Source: Fimbriimonadaceae bacterium (GTDB lineage: Bacteria; Armatimonadota; Fimbriimonadia; Fimbriimonadales; Fimbriimonadaceae). From it: a DNA stretch of 64,000 nucleotides. The translations under genes and the position numbers were made by a program. The notes under the pieces are model-generated. The model saw only the letters and a list, made by a program, of their open reading frames with translations, had not been told where the DNA came from and ran no database searches. Below, piece by piece: positions 17,901 through 26,572 of the stretch. Within the stretch, counting starts at the first letter, position 1. Every line of letters starts with the position of its first letter. The DNA lies in assembly GCA_023957775.1 (NCBI GenBank), contig JAMLGR010000006.1, positions 1-64,000 of the forward strand, in the 5' to 3' direction.

Positions 17901-19665
17901 GTTCGTGAGCGGCAATACCTTGTTCGTGACGGGCTCCAGCTCGTTGCCCAGCATCGTGACGACTGGCTCGCCCTTCCCCGAGCGCGGAATCATCATGGGG
18001 ATGGACGCCCAGATCACGCCGAACGACCCGTTCCTGTTCTCAAACAGCGCGCGCCCGTGGCTGCACCAGCTCTACCAGCTTCGGAACTCCGGTGGACTCC
18101 AGCCGAACCCGGACATCCGCTGGCCGCAAGCGGCGGGAGTCGACTCGTTCGAGACCTGGCGCGTGCGGCTGCTCCAGACCCTCCTCGGCAACTCGACGGA
18201 CTCCGAGGGCGTGATCGGAGGCGACGGCACCCTGGTCGCCTGGAGCGACGACGGGCTGTTCGGCTTCTCGCGGCAGGACTTCCTCGTGTGCGACGAGGGG
18301 CGGCTGCTGAAAGTCGATCCCAGCGGCAATCCCCTTTGGACCTCCGATACGACGCTCAATTCCGGCATCGCCTTGGACGTGAACGCGGCCGGAAACGCGC
18401 GGCCGCTCGTTCGGCCGACCAAGGCGTACCCCGTCGGGCAGAACGGGACGCTCATCGTCGATACGGGCGCCAATCGGGTCGTGCGCATCGACTCGGCCGG
18501 TCGCGAAGTGCGGTCGATCGAGGCATTGAGTCTCGATCCGACGTATCGCCCGGAAGGCTTCCAGGCCAACGAGAGCGAGCTGCTTCGTCAGCCGCGCGAC
18601 GTGTTGACCTACACGACGTACGAATCGTCGCCGCCGTTGAGCAACTCCCGGCCCCTCGAGTACTGGGTCCACTACCTGATCGCGGACAGCGGCAACAACC
18701 GCTTGGTCGAACTGATCGACCGGTACGACGTGGACCCCGCGACGAGGCGGATCCGCGGCGTGATCCTCGACGCGAACAACAACCGCGCGCTTGGCGTGCT
18801 TTGGTGGCACTCGCCGGCCAACGTCTCGGGCAAGCAGTTCGCGTACAACGGATTGGCGCGCGTGTTCAACCAGGCCACCGGGCGCTACGTCTACGCCGCG
18901 AGCATCGGCGGATCGCTGCCGACGCGCGTGGACAGCGGCCTCGATGCCCCCTCGACCGATCCGCGATTCGTTCGCGAGAACTCGACGGGCAACGGCGGCG
19001 TGGTCCTGTTCGACGGGACCGGGACGGTCGTCGTGAACGAGATCGTGGTTCCCGAGGTGGGTCCGAACGTGTACTGGAATGAGGGTGCCTCGCTGAGTTT
19101 CAACTCGCCCCCGGTGCCGATGCACGCCAAGAAGCTCACGAACGTGAACTCGGTGACGATGCGTTACGTGAACTCCGGCGCAGGCCCCGAGATCGCGATG
19201 ATGATCACGGACTCGACCGGCGTGTACGAAGTCGTGGAGCGAGCGGATCCGCGTCCTCCGTTGACGCAGGACCCGTCCGGGAAGGCGTGGGTGGTGCGTT
19301 GGATGCTGCCGCGCGAGGCGTACCGTGTGATTCGTCGCTTCAATGCGCCGGTTGGACAGCCCTGGCTGGGCGTGCCGACGGCCTCCAACCCGCGCGACTT
19401 CCGTCCCGCCTACGCGCGCCGGCTCGATTCGGGCCAGGTGCTCGTGGTCAACAGTTGGGGCGGCTTGACGCGTGGCGGCGGATCCTACCAGGGCGAAGTG
19501 CTGGAGATCGAAGGCGGCGTCGACGCTTCGGAAACGAACTCCGTGCTCGGATTCGGGTTCACGAAGGTGAATCTCGGCTTTTACTCGTCCAGCATCCGTG
19601 CGGAGCTTCCGCCGGTGCAGGGCGCGAGAGGACTTGTGATACCGGTGTTTGCGGACCGGCGCTAG
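14953..19665 (+). CDS. Giant exported protein with beta-propeller-like repeats (PilY1 position)
   Basis: A 1570-aa protein with a signal peptide (MVAGLALLAAMTGAQPVTYA, cleavage near residue 27). Residues about 120-190 (YDVLLLSGYRLVSL, then FMDLGGVLWVDFAQG) resemble the class I amidotransferase-like/DUF4159-type fold used in Bacteroidota and planctomycete exported proteins. Later parts hold propeller-like repeats: VVVQDASGRLNAFDLFP near 450, GTLIVDTGANRVVRIDSAGR near 1164 and YLIADSGNNRLVELIDRY near 1241 (NHL type). A Ca loop DLDGDGNPDDG lies at 395-405. It is coupled to the PilX-like gene by a one-base overlap. Its place after pilVWX equals that of pilY1 in proteobacteria, a calcium-binding propeller tip adhesin, but direct homology is not shown. 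Confidence 0.8.
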   Translation: MYRRFWMVAGLALLAAMTGAQPVTYAQRGTEIRAGVLLVDSNKLPVINVPANDTPHVWFNLDSNRAVKPAGLNIYNPRASSQVSAAVETRWTLIASQVGGTAPAAGQRITKRDAAYWEVPLSAVGDQELSDYDVLLLSGYRLVSLNPIEREKLRRFMDLGGVLWVDFAQGATLDGINSFPVPFQLNATNLGLVRNADYFHPLLSYPNAVTEQNLAAMETDGALGLVLTTLASQGIGQLEPILSPLETDSLKIRSVVQDERGVSVGAAKVGDGYFVVTTHGVATALNRVVNAAGNYDVNNRYQAADPTADRSAEGASKLALNMASLRSANTQPGAGSRKAGTTPVDIGAPLLQRFEATLNRSASNLVHSPPIVFKGVVVMTSDDRVYVYDANPASDLDGDGNPDDGIADYSTGSNLDLVWVSAPMASPISSPTAFEIPNPRNGVPRDQVVVQDASGRLNAFDLFPLNANGQIQPLANAPTSYQLSGPGGPSSWDLGLPGRGPYAPTMHEGLLYVADTQDTGFNKIGRVWVADPSVGLNVSTTGTSWSVGGAGTNFIGDPSWSPTVGYLQIQDSSGGLDKVMYVPTRPNPAIPGPNTTAGITSLWLGVRGERVSRPEVNGNQLELPTRASLQGLDIFLPGADFKQLGVKLTMVHSNGDPYTATEMADRFTGRITQFQGRLNAELTPAGVGLVTNEIDASLPSPATVRVDYQIDWGTGQPNVTAQIIRGQLFLPDNANKNRRIIHGIAMGPDGSIYVAHSNQISGGAFYALREEGRGTFKLRYRYDMYREHSIRLNQAQPQMYSETLFDTDDLTTLPGIGALLGGPIQQLHFDGGPIVRDGVVYVVGGGHKGTGFVQVPLSIILAFKADPAAVEIRTGDLAPGFSIVQPDIARSTNQAMPEVFNTLQPNQFVYERQRGASSGTIRIDNLMATTRGPMLNALSTSQPIIIRRSGQPDVLIEPDRNGSTWSPLSWYIVLHGLRNHSPSFVSGNTLFVTGSSSLPSIVTTGSPFPERGIIMGMDAQITPNDPFLFSNSARPWLHQLYQLRNSGGLQPNPDIRWPQAAGVDSFETWRVRLLQTLLGNSTDSEGVIGGDGTLVAWSDDGLFGFSRQDFLVCDEGRLLKVDPSGNPLWTSDTTLNSGIALDVNAAGNARPLVRPTKAYPVGQNGTLIVDTGANRVVRIDSAGREVRSIEALSLDPTYRPEGFQANESELLRQPRDVLTYTTYESSPPLSNSRPLEYWVHYLIADSGNNRLVELIDRYDVDPATRRIRGVILDANNNRALGVLWWHSPANVSGKQFAYNGLARVFNQATGRYVYAASIGGSLPTRVDSGLDAPSTDPRFVRENSTGNGGVVLFDGTGTVVVNEIVVPEVGPNVYWNEGASLSFNSPPVPMHAKKLTNVNSVTMRYVNSGAGPEIAMMITDSTGVYEVVERADPRPPLTQDPSGKAWVVRWMLPREAYRVIRRFNAPVGQPWLGVPTASNPRDFRPAYARRLDSGQVLVVNSWGGLTRGGGSYQGEVLEIEGGVDASETNSVLGFGFTKVNLGFYSSSIRAELPPVQGARGLVIPVFADRR

Positions 19666-19674
19666 GAAATCGGA

Positions 19675-22600
19675 ATGATGATGAAAAGGCAGATCGGGTT
19701 GACGTTGGTCGCGGCCGCTTTGGTGGCGGGCGCGACAACCGCCTGGGCGCAGGATTTCAAGGCGTTCAAGGGCGACAACCAGCGCGTGGGACGCAACGAC
19801 CTGGCGGCCACCTCCGGCCCCGGGCGGGCCCTCCTGCGCTGGTGGCACCCGAACGTCGCGGATCCTGCGACCGGTTCCGTGCTCATCCGCAACAACACGG
19901 CGCCGAACCCCTGGACGGCGACCACCGGTCCTTGGATCAGTCCCGGTCCCGCCGAAGAAGCCAACCTCGTCTTCACCCCTCCTCCCGTCGATCGGGTTCC
20001 GCCCGATCCCCTTGAGGACGCGGCGACAGGGTACGCCGCCGACCCGGGGTACCTCTACGTACCGACGATCCCGTCCGCGGTCGGCTCCGACCCGACGATC
20101 CCGCAGAACGCCCTCGACCCGCTCGCCACGTTCACTTGGCGCGTCGAACCGGCGGATCCGATCAACCGATTCCCCCAGAGCTATGCGCTCTACGTTTGGC
20201 TCCCCAGCGGTCCGACCGACGTGGACCCCGGCCCAGGCGTGACCCTGAGCTATCCGCAACGGTACTTCGTCTACGAGGTCCTCTACGGGACCGGGCAACG
20301 CTGGATCGAAGTGATCGACACGTTCGTTTCGGGCGGTGGATGGGTCCGGATCGGCAACGGGGGCGCGCAGACGCTCCAGCGCTTCCCGTACGACGGTGTG
20401 AACCCGATCCTCGTGCGTCTGTACAACACCGTGCCGCGCGACGCGTTCGGCGCGTTGACGGATAATCCGGGCGCGACGCTCGTTTACGCCGACGCCGTGA
20501 AGGCCGAACCGCAGACCGGCTACTATGCCGCCACGCCGATCGTCGGCATGCACAACGGCGCGCCCGTCAGCACGATCGCGGCTCGGAACGAGCAGTCGGA
20601 AGGCGTGCGCGAAGGCGAGTCGGTCACGATCACCAAGGGTGTGGTGACCGCTTACGAGCACGACACGGGCAATGTCCGGTGGACGTTCTCGCCGCTCGAC
20701 GAGTCGGAGTTCACGGTGCAGCAGGACAACACGAGCGCCGGCGTCGCCGCGTCTCCGGCCTGGATTCCCGAAAGCTTCGCGCCGAACTACCGGGGAACGA
20801 ACTACCACGCCGCGCCGATCGTCGGCGCCTTGGGCTCGGCCTCCGCGATCACGTACTCGCCCACCCTCGACGACGGGACCTACGAAATCTACGCGTGGCT
20901 TCCCGGGGACGGCGGCGGCGAGCAGTTTGGCACCGCCGTGACCTACGAGGTGCACGAGGGCGCGACGACATCGACGTTCACCCTGGACCAGTCCGTCAAC
21001 GGAGGATGGGTGCGCGTGGGCAACCGCCGCTTTGCGCACCAGGAGTCCACTGCGGACCTCACCGTCTCCGTGCTGAACTACAGCGCGGGAGGCGACGTGG
21101 GGCGCAAAGCCTACGCGGACGCGATCCGATTCGTCGGCGCCGCCAACATGGCTATCAACTCCACGCCGGTTTTGGCGACCGCCCGGGTCCGCACGACCAA
21201 CGGGGGCGCCCCAACGCCCACGGACGTCGTGCTCGTCGCGACGGAGAACGGGCGTCTCTACTGCCTCGACGCGCTCGGCAACGGCGACGGGACCACCAAC
21301 GTCTACTGGACCTATCCGTCGACTCCGGATCCCGACGACGCGGCATGGACCGACCCCAACCAGGTGGTCGGGGTCGACGGTCCGAACGGGGTCGCCGAGA
21401 TGCCCATCGGATTCGACCTCAGCTCGGCGCTCGTCCAGACGGTGAGCCCGGGCGGCGTCCCCGAAGACCGCCTCTACATCGGCTCCCGCAACGGGCGCGT
21501 GTACTCGATCCATATGGATGGGCGCGGCGACATGGATCTGGCGAGGCGGGTGCCCGGGACTACGACGCGCGCCTGGACCTACCCCAACGACTACCCCGCG
21601 GCCGTGCAGACCAGTCTTCTGGGACCGATCGAAGGGTCGGTGGCGTTTGCGGACGTCGCTTCGGGACCGACGATCTACGTGCCGACGACGCAGGGGCGCA
21701 TGTATGCGCTGGACGCCATCGGAACCGCAGGCACCAAGACGACGTCGGTCCGCTGGCGTTATCCCGCAGCGACGGACGAGACGCTCGGTGCGATCCGGAC
21801 GACGCCCGCCATCGAGTTCGGCAACATCTACTTCGGAACCGATGCGATCGACGGCGCCCAGGACCCCCGGGGCCAACTGATTGCGCTCGATGCCGACACG
21901 GGTTCGCTCCAATGGACCTTCGACGGCACCGCCGGAGTCCCGGCGGGCGACTTCCGCGGTAGCCCGATCACCGTTCCCGCGGCCGAGATGGCGCCGGGGA
22001 CGATGCCGGACACGGTGTTCGTGGCGAACGAGAATCTCTTCGTGTACGCCGTGCGCGCCTCCGACGGAACGCTTCTCTGGTCGACGGACGAGCTCGGCTC
22101 GGGCGTGTCCGGCGCCCTCGGATTCACGCCGATGTCGGTGTTCGACAACTCGGGCACGGGAACGCGGATCGCGGCGCCGATGGTGCTTGTGCCCACGTCG
22201 GACGGCCGCTTCTCGGCGCTCTTTGCCCGCGACACGGACCTCAACCGGTTCGGCACCAAGCGCGGCTACGAGTTCATCACGGCCAGCGACTCCCTGACCG
22301 CGTCCCTCGCCGTCGGTCGGAACTGGATGTACGGCGCGGACATGGCCGGGAACCTGTACGGGTTTGACAACGACACGTTCAACACGGGCTACATCTCGCC
22401 GGGGAACCCTCCGGGACAGCAGACGGTCGTCGAGAACGACGCGTCGGGCGACATCTTCCGCGACGCCAAGATCAAGTTTGTCACCAAGGACACCTACCAG
22501 CAGTTGCGGGCCAACCCCCCCACCCTGACGTACGTCGAGTCGGTCGACCCCGGGCGCGAGGTCACCCGCGTCGCGTTCGACTGGGGTGAGACCCTGTACA

Positions 22601-25600
22601 TCCTGGTGTACGACTTCCCCTATCAGATCCAGCAGATTCCGGCGCCCAACGGCGCCACCACTCCGCCGATCGTCAACTACTCCTTCGCCACCGAGGGGGC
22701 GGCTATCCGGAACCTGGCGATCGAGAGCAAGCTGTTCGCCGGAAGCAGCCCGAACACGGCCGACTCCGGCTACACCGTGATCGCGTACTCCCTGCAGGGA
22801 GGCGGCGCGAACGCGCTGCCGCCGGGACGGGCCCGCGTCAGCGCCACGATCAGCACGACCGCCCTTTCGAATCCCGCGCGGGCGCAGACGATCGCTTTGG
22901 ACCCGGCGAACTCCCGCAAGGCGTTCGCGATCGGGAACCCGCTGGCGCTTGCCACCGCGTTCGATCCGAGCACGGGGGCTCCCTTGGCGGGGTACGGCAT
23001 CGGCTACTCGCCGGACGCCTCGCTGCCGGAGAATCTGGTGAACGGATCGCCCGACGTCGTCGGCACGGGAGCCCGCGAGGATCGACTGATCTCAAGCACG
23101 GGACTCCTTTCCCATGGCCAGGCCGGATCGAGCCGCATGGCGGTCTACGACCGGAGCATGATGACGCTCATCCTGGGCCCCGGCCGCGGCCTTTCCAACG
23201 TGCGCGTGGCCCGCGACGATCTGTCTTGGCGCAACCCGGCGAATGGGTCGTCGGTGGTCAAGCCCCTGCCGCCGCTGCTGTTCCCGAACTTCGAGGATTT
23301 GCCCTTCAACCGCCCCAACGGAAGCTTGGACTACCCGGACATGAAGCGGGAAGTGATCTCGGTGACGAAGGACCCGCTGGGCAATGCCGAGAACCCCGTG
23401 TTCAGCCCCGTCTCCCTCAATCCGCCGCTGAACGTGGACGAGAACAACCCGCTGCTGCGAACGCTGGTTCCCACCCTCATGGACTTCGAGGTGGCGGTTC
23501 CCAAGTTCCAGCCGGCCAACCTCCTGCTGATTCCCGACTCGACCGGCACCAACACGGTGGGCGGCTACACGGGCCGCGTGCAGGTGTACGTCGATGCGAA
23601 CGGCAACGGCGAGCTGGAGCAGTCCGGCCGTCGCGAGGCCTTCCGCAGCTTCACGCTCGGCGCGGGCGTCGGCATCGACGAGGCGATGAGCATCCCCACG
23701 CCGACGCTCGACCTCGGTCCTTTGGCGGCCGCCACCGGCTACTCGCCGATCGCGCCGTACGGGGCGGGCACTCCGTTCAGCCCCTGGGCGGGCGGGGCGT
23801 TCAACAACCTCTTCACGCCGTTCCGCGTGTTCAACGACGGCAACGTCAACATGTTGGACGTGCGATTGGCGCACGCGTCAAACGTGGGCGCCGGCGCCCC
23901 CCAGCCGTGGCCGATCTTTGCCTCGGGCAACCACGCGTTGGCGTGGTTGGACAGCCAGTGGTACGTGTGGTCGGACATCGATCCGGTGTTCGCGCTGACG
24001 TCGCAGGTCATCATCCAGAAGGCCCGCGTCGGGGACCGCGTCTCCACCGAGCTGCTCACGAACCCGCGACGTCGGGACAATCAGAACCTGGGCGTGTCCG
24101 CGGGGACGCTCCTGCCCGGGCCGACTCCGGCGCCGCCTCGGATCGCGGTGACGCCTCCGCTCGGCATGCCGGTGGGGACGTACAGCCAGATCATGCGCGT
24201 GATCGAGGATCGCAACGGCGACCTGTCGCTCGCGCTCGACGGGACGAACAACGGCCTCGAGCCTTACACCGACCCGACCCTGAACCTCGTGTTCAAGGTG
24301 CGCGAGACGCGGCTGACCAACAAGTTCACGACGAACACGGCCCCGATGGTCGACGATCCGTCGGTGATCGGGTCCGGCAGCTTCCAGCACAAGAACGCAC
24401 AGCCCGCGGCGATGCGCGACCTCAACGGCAACCTCGTGGTGGCGTTCGCTTCGAACCGCCCCGCGTTCAACGCGCCCCAGCCTCCCGCGGCGCCGCTGGT
24501 GGACGGTTGGCGGATCTACGTTGGTTCCGTGCGCGGCGCCACCCCTTCGGGCGGCGTTGGGTCCAGTCCGCTGGGGGATCTCGGAGCGTTCGTGCCCGCG
24601 AGCAACTCGCAGTGGGTCTCGCAGCAAGTCGGCGCCTATCCGAGCGTTCCCACGCCCGATATCCTGTTCGACGCGCAGCCCGGCGAGACGATCTTGGCGA
24701 ACACGGTCAAGTTCCGCGATCCCGCGTTCCCGTCGCAAGGCATGGTCGATCCGTTCAGCGGATCCGCGCTGACCACCGTCTACCTGGCGTTCGTCGGCGA
24801 CGCGGTCAAGCAGACGCCGGCCGGCCTCCAGAACGAGTCCAGACTGATGTTGGCCCCGACGACGGTTTCGGCCACCGGCACGGTCTCGCTGGGGGCGCCC
24901 GTGGTGCTTCCCAACGATCCTCGCGTCGAGAAGTCGAATCCCAGCGTGGTCCAGATCGGGTCTCGCGCGATCGTCTACTTCACGTTGGGAGGCACCGGCC
25001 ACAGCCAGGTCGCCTACGCGACCTACGATCCCACCAACCCCTCGTGGGCCGCCAACGGCGGCTGGAGCCGGACGAACATTCTTCCTCTGGGAACGGGCTT
25101 CGAGTCGGCGACCTCCCCGAGCGCTTCGGGCCGCGTCTACCGGGGCGCCCCGGTCTCGGGTCTGGGAACGGGGACTACCATCGTGGAAGTCGCGTTCGTC
25201 GGCAAGCTCAAGGGCCGTTCGATCAGCGATGTGTTTTACGGCCGAGTGCGCGTCGACGCCAGGAACGGTTCCTACACCACGGTGTACCTGCCGGAGCGCG
25301 GCTTGGACCGGATGACGGCTTCGGGCGAGCCGGGCGTGTACCAGACGGGCGGAGTGGAGTGGAACCCGCGCGACACCATCGCGTTCTACGAGAGCGTCAA
25401 CGGCGGGCCGTTGGTGGATATCGAGGTTCCCAACACGCGGAACTACGACCGCGACACCAACACGATGAGCTTCGACACGAAGCTCGGCGGGAAGGCGTTT
25501 GCGGACCTTTCGCTCGGTCGCCTGACCTTCACGTCGGCGACGTTGCCCCAAGGCGCGGAGCTTCGTGCGACCTACACGCCCCGCTACCTGCGGATCAGCG

Positions 25601-26241
25601 GCTCGAACCGTGCGGCGGGTCACTCGAGCCCGACGGTGCTGTTCGACAACCGCCTGATCGGGGAGTTCGGTTACTGGGCCCGGCCCAGCAACGTCGCGAT
25701 CGCCCCGTCGGACCCGGTGCGGCCCGCGCGGCTGGTGTTCGCGTACGGGCGTGGGGCGTCCGGAGAGGGCCAGACGGCGCGGCCGTATGTTCGGACCGCC
25801 CGGTTCGGCATCCAGCTCCCGACCGGCGTGCACACGCAGCCCAACGGCACGTTGACGAACTTCCAGGTCATTGGGGCGACGGGCTACTACCAAGTCGACC
25901 CGTCGGTCGGCCGTGTGTACTTCACGGATGTGGACGAGAATCGAGCGTTGACCGTCAGCTACACCGGACTCGATCCGTCGACGGGGGCGCAACTGCCCGG
26001 GCTTGCGATCTCCACGGTGGTGACGCTGGTTCCGGAGCGCGACGAGACCCCGCTCCCCATCGACCAGGCGGTGAACGAGACGCAGCTCACGGCCTTCCTC
26101 GACCCGTTCGATCCGGCACCTGCCGCGCAGCGAAGGCCCGGTCTGATCTGGATGTTCTATACGAGCACCCGGGCAGGCGGACCCGACTTGTACTTCCAGA
26201 CGATCGCGCCCCGCTTCACCCCGCTCGTTCCGGGCGGATAG
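19675..26241 (+). CDS. Giant exported protein: two golvesin-like domains plus PQQ-type propeller
   Basis: A 2188-aa protein with a signal peptide ending AQD (LVAAALVAGATTAWA). Two golvesin/xly-like carbohydrate-associated domains are recognisable at about 153-280 and 393-489 (GTYEIYAWLPG, then VNGGWVRVGNRRF and YADAIRFVG). Between about 520 and 900 seven blade-like repeats follow the PQQ/Kelch style: GRLYCLDALGN, GRVYSIHMDGR, GRMYALDAIG, GQLIALDADTGSLQW, FVYAVRASDGTLLW, GRFSALFARD, GNLYGFDND. A Ca-type loop DANGNGELE lies at 1307-1315. The last 300 residues are beta-rich and unassigned. It starts 9 nt after the previous gene and ends in a terminator, closing the operon. Likely a pilus tip adhesin or a secreted substrate of the machine (inference). 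Confidence 0.82.
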   Translation: MMMKRQIGLTLVAAALVAGATTAWAQDFKAFKGDNQRVGRNDLAATSGPGRALLRWWHPNVADPATGSVLIRNNTAPNPWTATTGPWISPGPAEEANLVFTPPPVDRVPPDPLEDAATGYAADPGYLYVPTIPSAVGSDPTIPQNALDPLATFTWRVEPADPINRFPQSYALYVWLPSGPTDVDPGPGVTLSYPQRYFVYEVLYGTGQRWIEVIDTFVSGGGWVRIGNGGAQTLQRFPYDGVNPILVRLYNTVPRDAFGALTDNPGATLVYADAVKAEPQTGYYAATPIVGMHNGAPVSTIAARNEQSEGVREGESVTITKGVVTAYEHDTGNVRWTFSPLDESEFTVQQDNTSAGVAASPAWIPESFAPNYRGTNYHAAPIVGALGSASAITYSPTLDDGTYEIYAWLPGDGGGEQFGTAVTYEVHEGATTSTFTLDQSVNGGWVRVGNRRFAHQESTADLTVSVLNYSAGGDVGRKAYADAIRFVGAANMAINSTPVLATARVRTTNGGAPTPTDVVLVATENGRLYCLDALGNGDGTTNVYWTYPSTPDPDDAAWTDPNQVVGVDGPNGVAEMPIGFDLSSALVQTVSPGGVPEDRLYIGSRNGRVYSIHMDGRGDMDLARRVPGTTTRAWTYPNDYPAAVQTSLLGPIEGSVAFADVASGPTIYVPTTQGRMYALDAIGTAGTKTTSVRWRYPAATDETLGAIRTTPAIEFGNIYFGTDAIDGAQDPRGQLIALDADTGSLQWTFDGTAGVPAGDFRGSPITVPAAEMAPGTMPDTVFVANENLFVYAVRASDGTLLWSTDELGSGVSGALGFTPMSVFDNSGTGTRIAAPMVLVPTSDGRFSALFARDTDLNRFGTKRGYEFITASDSLTASLAVGRNWMYGADMAGNLYGFDNDTFNTGYISPGNPPGQQTVVENDASGDIFRDAKIKFVTKDTYQQLRANPPTLTYVESVDPGREVTRVAFDWGETLYILVYDFPYQIQQIPAPNGATTPPIVNYSFATEGAAIRNLAIESKLFAGSSPNTADSGYTVIAYSLQGGGANALPPGRARVSATISTTALSNPARAQTIALDPANSRKAFAIGNPLALATAFDPSTGAPLAGYGIGYSPDASLPENLVNGSPDVVGTGAREDRLISSTGLLSHGQAGSSRMAVYDRSMMTLILGPGRGLSNVRVARDDLSWRNPANGSSVVKPLPPLLFPNFEDLPFNRPNGSLDYPDMKREVISVTKDPLGNAENPVFSPVSLNPPLNVDENNPLLRTLVPTLMDFEVAVPKFQPANLLLIPDSTGTNTVGGYTGRVQVYVDANGNGELEQSGRREAFRSFTLGAGVGIDEAMSIPTPTLDLGPLAAATGYSPIAPYGAGTPFSPWAGGAFNNLFTPFRVFNDGNVNMLDVRLAHASNVGAGAPQPWPIFASGNHALAWLDSQWYVWSDIDPVFALTSQVIIQKARVGDRVSTELLTNPRRRDNQNLGVSAGTLLPGPTPAPPRIAVTPPLGMPVGTYSQIMRVIEDRNGDLSLALDGTNNGLEPYTDPTLNLVFKVRETRLTNKFTTNTAPMVDDPSVIGSGSFQHKNAQPAAMRDLNGNLVVAFASNRPAFNAPQPPAAPLVDGWRIYVGSVRGATPSGGVGSSPLGDLGAFVPASNSQWVSQQVGAYPSVPTPDILFDAQPGETILANTVKFRDPAFPSQGMVDPFSGSALTTVYLAFVGDAVKQTPAGLQNESRLMLAPTTVSATGTVSLGAPVVLPNDPRVEKSNPSVVQIGSRAIVYFTLGGTGHSQVAYATYDPTNPSWAANGGWSRTNILPLGTGFESATSPSASGRVYRGAPVSGLGTGTTIVEVAFVGKLKGRSISDVFYGRVRVDARNGSYTTVYLPERGLDRMTASGEPGVYQTGGVEWNPRDTIAFYESVNGGPLVDIEVPNTRNYDRDTNTMSFDTKLGGKAFADLSLGRLTFTSATLPQGAELRATYTPRYLRISGSNRAAGHSSPTVLFDNRLIGEFGYWARPSNVAIAPSDPVRPARLVFAYGRGASGEGQTARPYVRTARFGIQLPTGVHTQPNGTLTNFQVIGATGYYQVDPSVGRVYFTDVDENRALTVSYTGLDPSTGAQLPGLAISTVVTLVPERDETPLPIDQAVNETQLTAFLDPFDPAPAAQRRPGLIWMFYTSTRAGGPDLYFQTIAPRFTPLVPGG

Positions 26242-26245
26242 GCGG

Positions 26246-26282
26246 CAAAAGGCCCCTCGAGCGAAACTCGAGGGGCTTTTTT
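26246..26282 (+). terminator. Intrinsic terminator closing the pilD-pseudopilin operon
   Basis: Stem of AAGCCCCTCGAGT type (GGCCCCTCGAG with CTCGAGGGGC, short CGAAA loop) followed by TTTTTT. Confidence 0.9.
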
Positions 26283-26506
26283 GCGTCCAAACGGCGTCAT
26301 CGGCGCCCGGATCTCCCCCCGCGCATCGCCAAAGCCGAGTATGATCAGCGTGATGGACTCGTCCCCGAACACCCTTCGCGATGGGTCCCGAACTCCCCGT
26401 TTGGCGGCCGTCGGCGGCGCCGTTCCTGCAAACTCCACGCTTTTTTCTTGGGAGCGAACCACTTGCCACGGGTATGGCGTCTTTGATGCGTGGTCGGCTT
26501 TCGACG
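26283..26506. other. Non-coding stretch before the pilM promoter
   Basis: No open frame with coding character or ribosome site is seen between the terminator and the pilM promoter. It probably holds only upstream regulatory DNA. Confidence 0.5.
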
Positions 26507-26536
26507 TTGACACCCGTAGAAAGCCGGTGATAACAT
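26507..26536 (+). promoter_or_regulatory. Sigma-70-type promoter of the pilMNOPQ operon
   Basis: A perfect TTGACA at 26507-26512, an 18-nt spacer and TAACAT at 26531-26536, leaving a leader of about 30 nt before pilM. Confidence 0.75.
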
Positions 26537-26572
26537 AGCTTCGCCCTCCCGGGGAAGCAGGTTTCAAAACAT

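Noticed and set aside
14803-21912. Very long minus-strand frames (about 1000-1300 codons) opposite the giant exported proteins
   Set aside because: Compositionally these are the complement of GC-rich coding sequence, rich in Arg/His/Val, without domains, start signals or export features.
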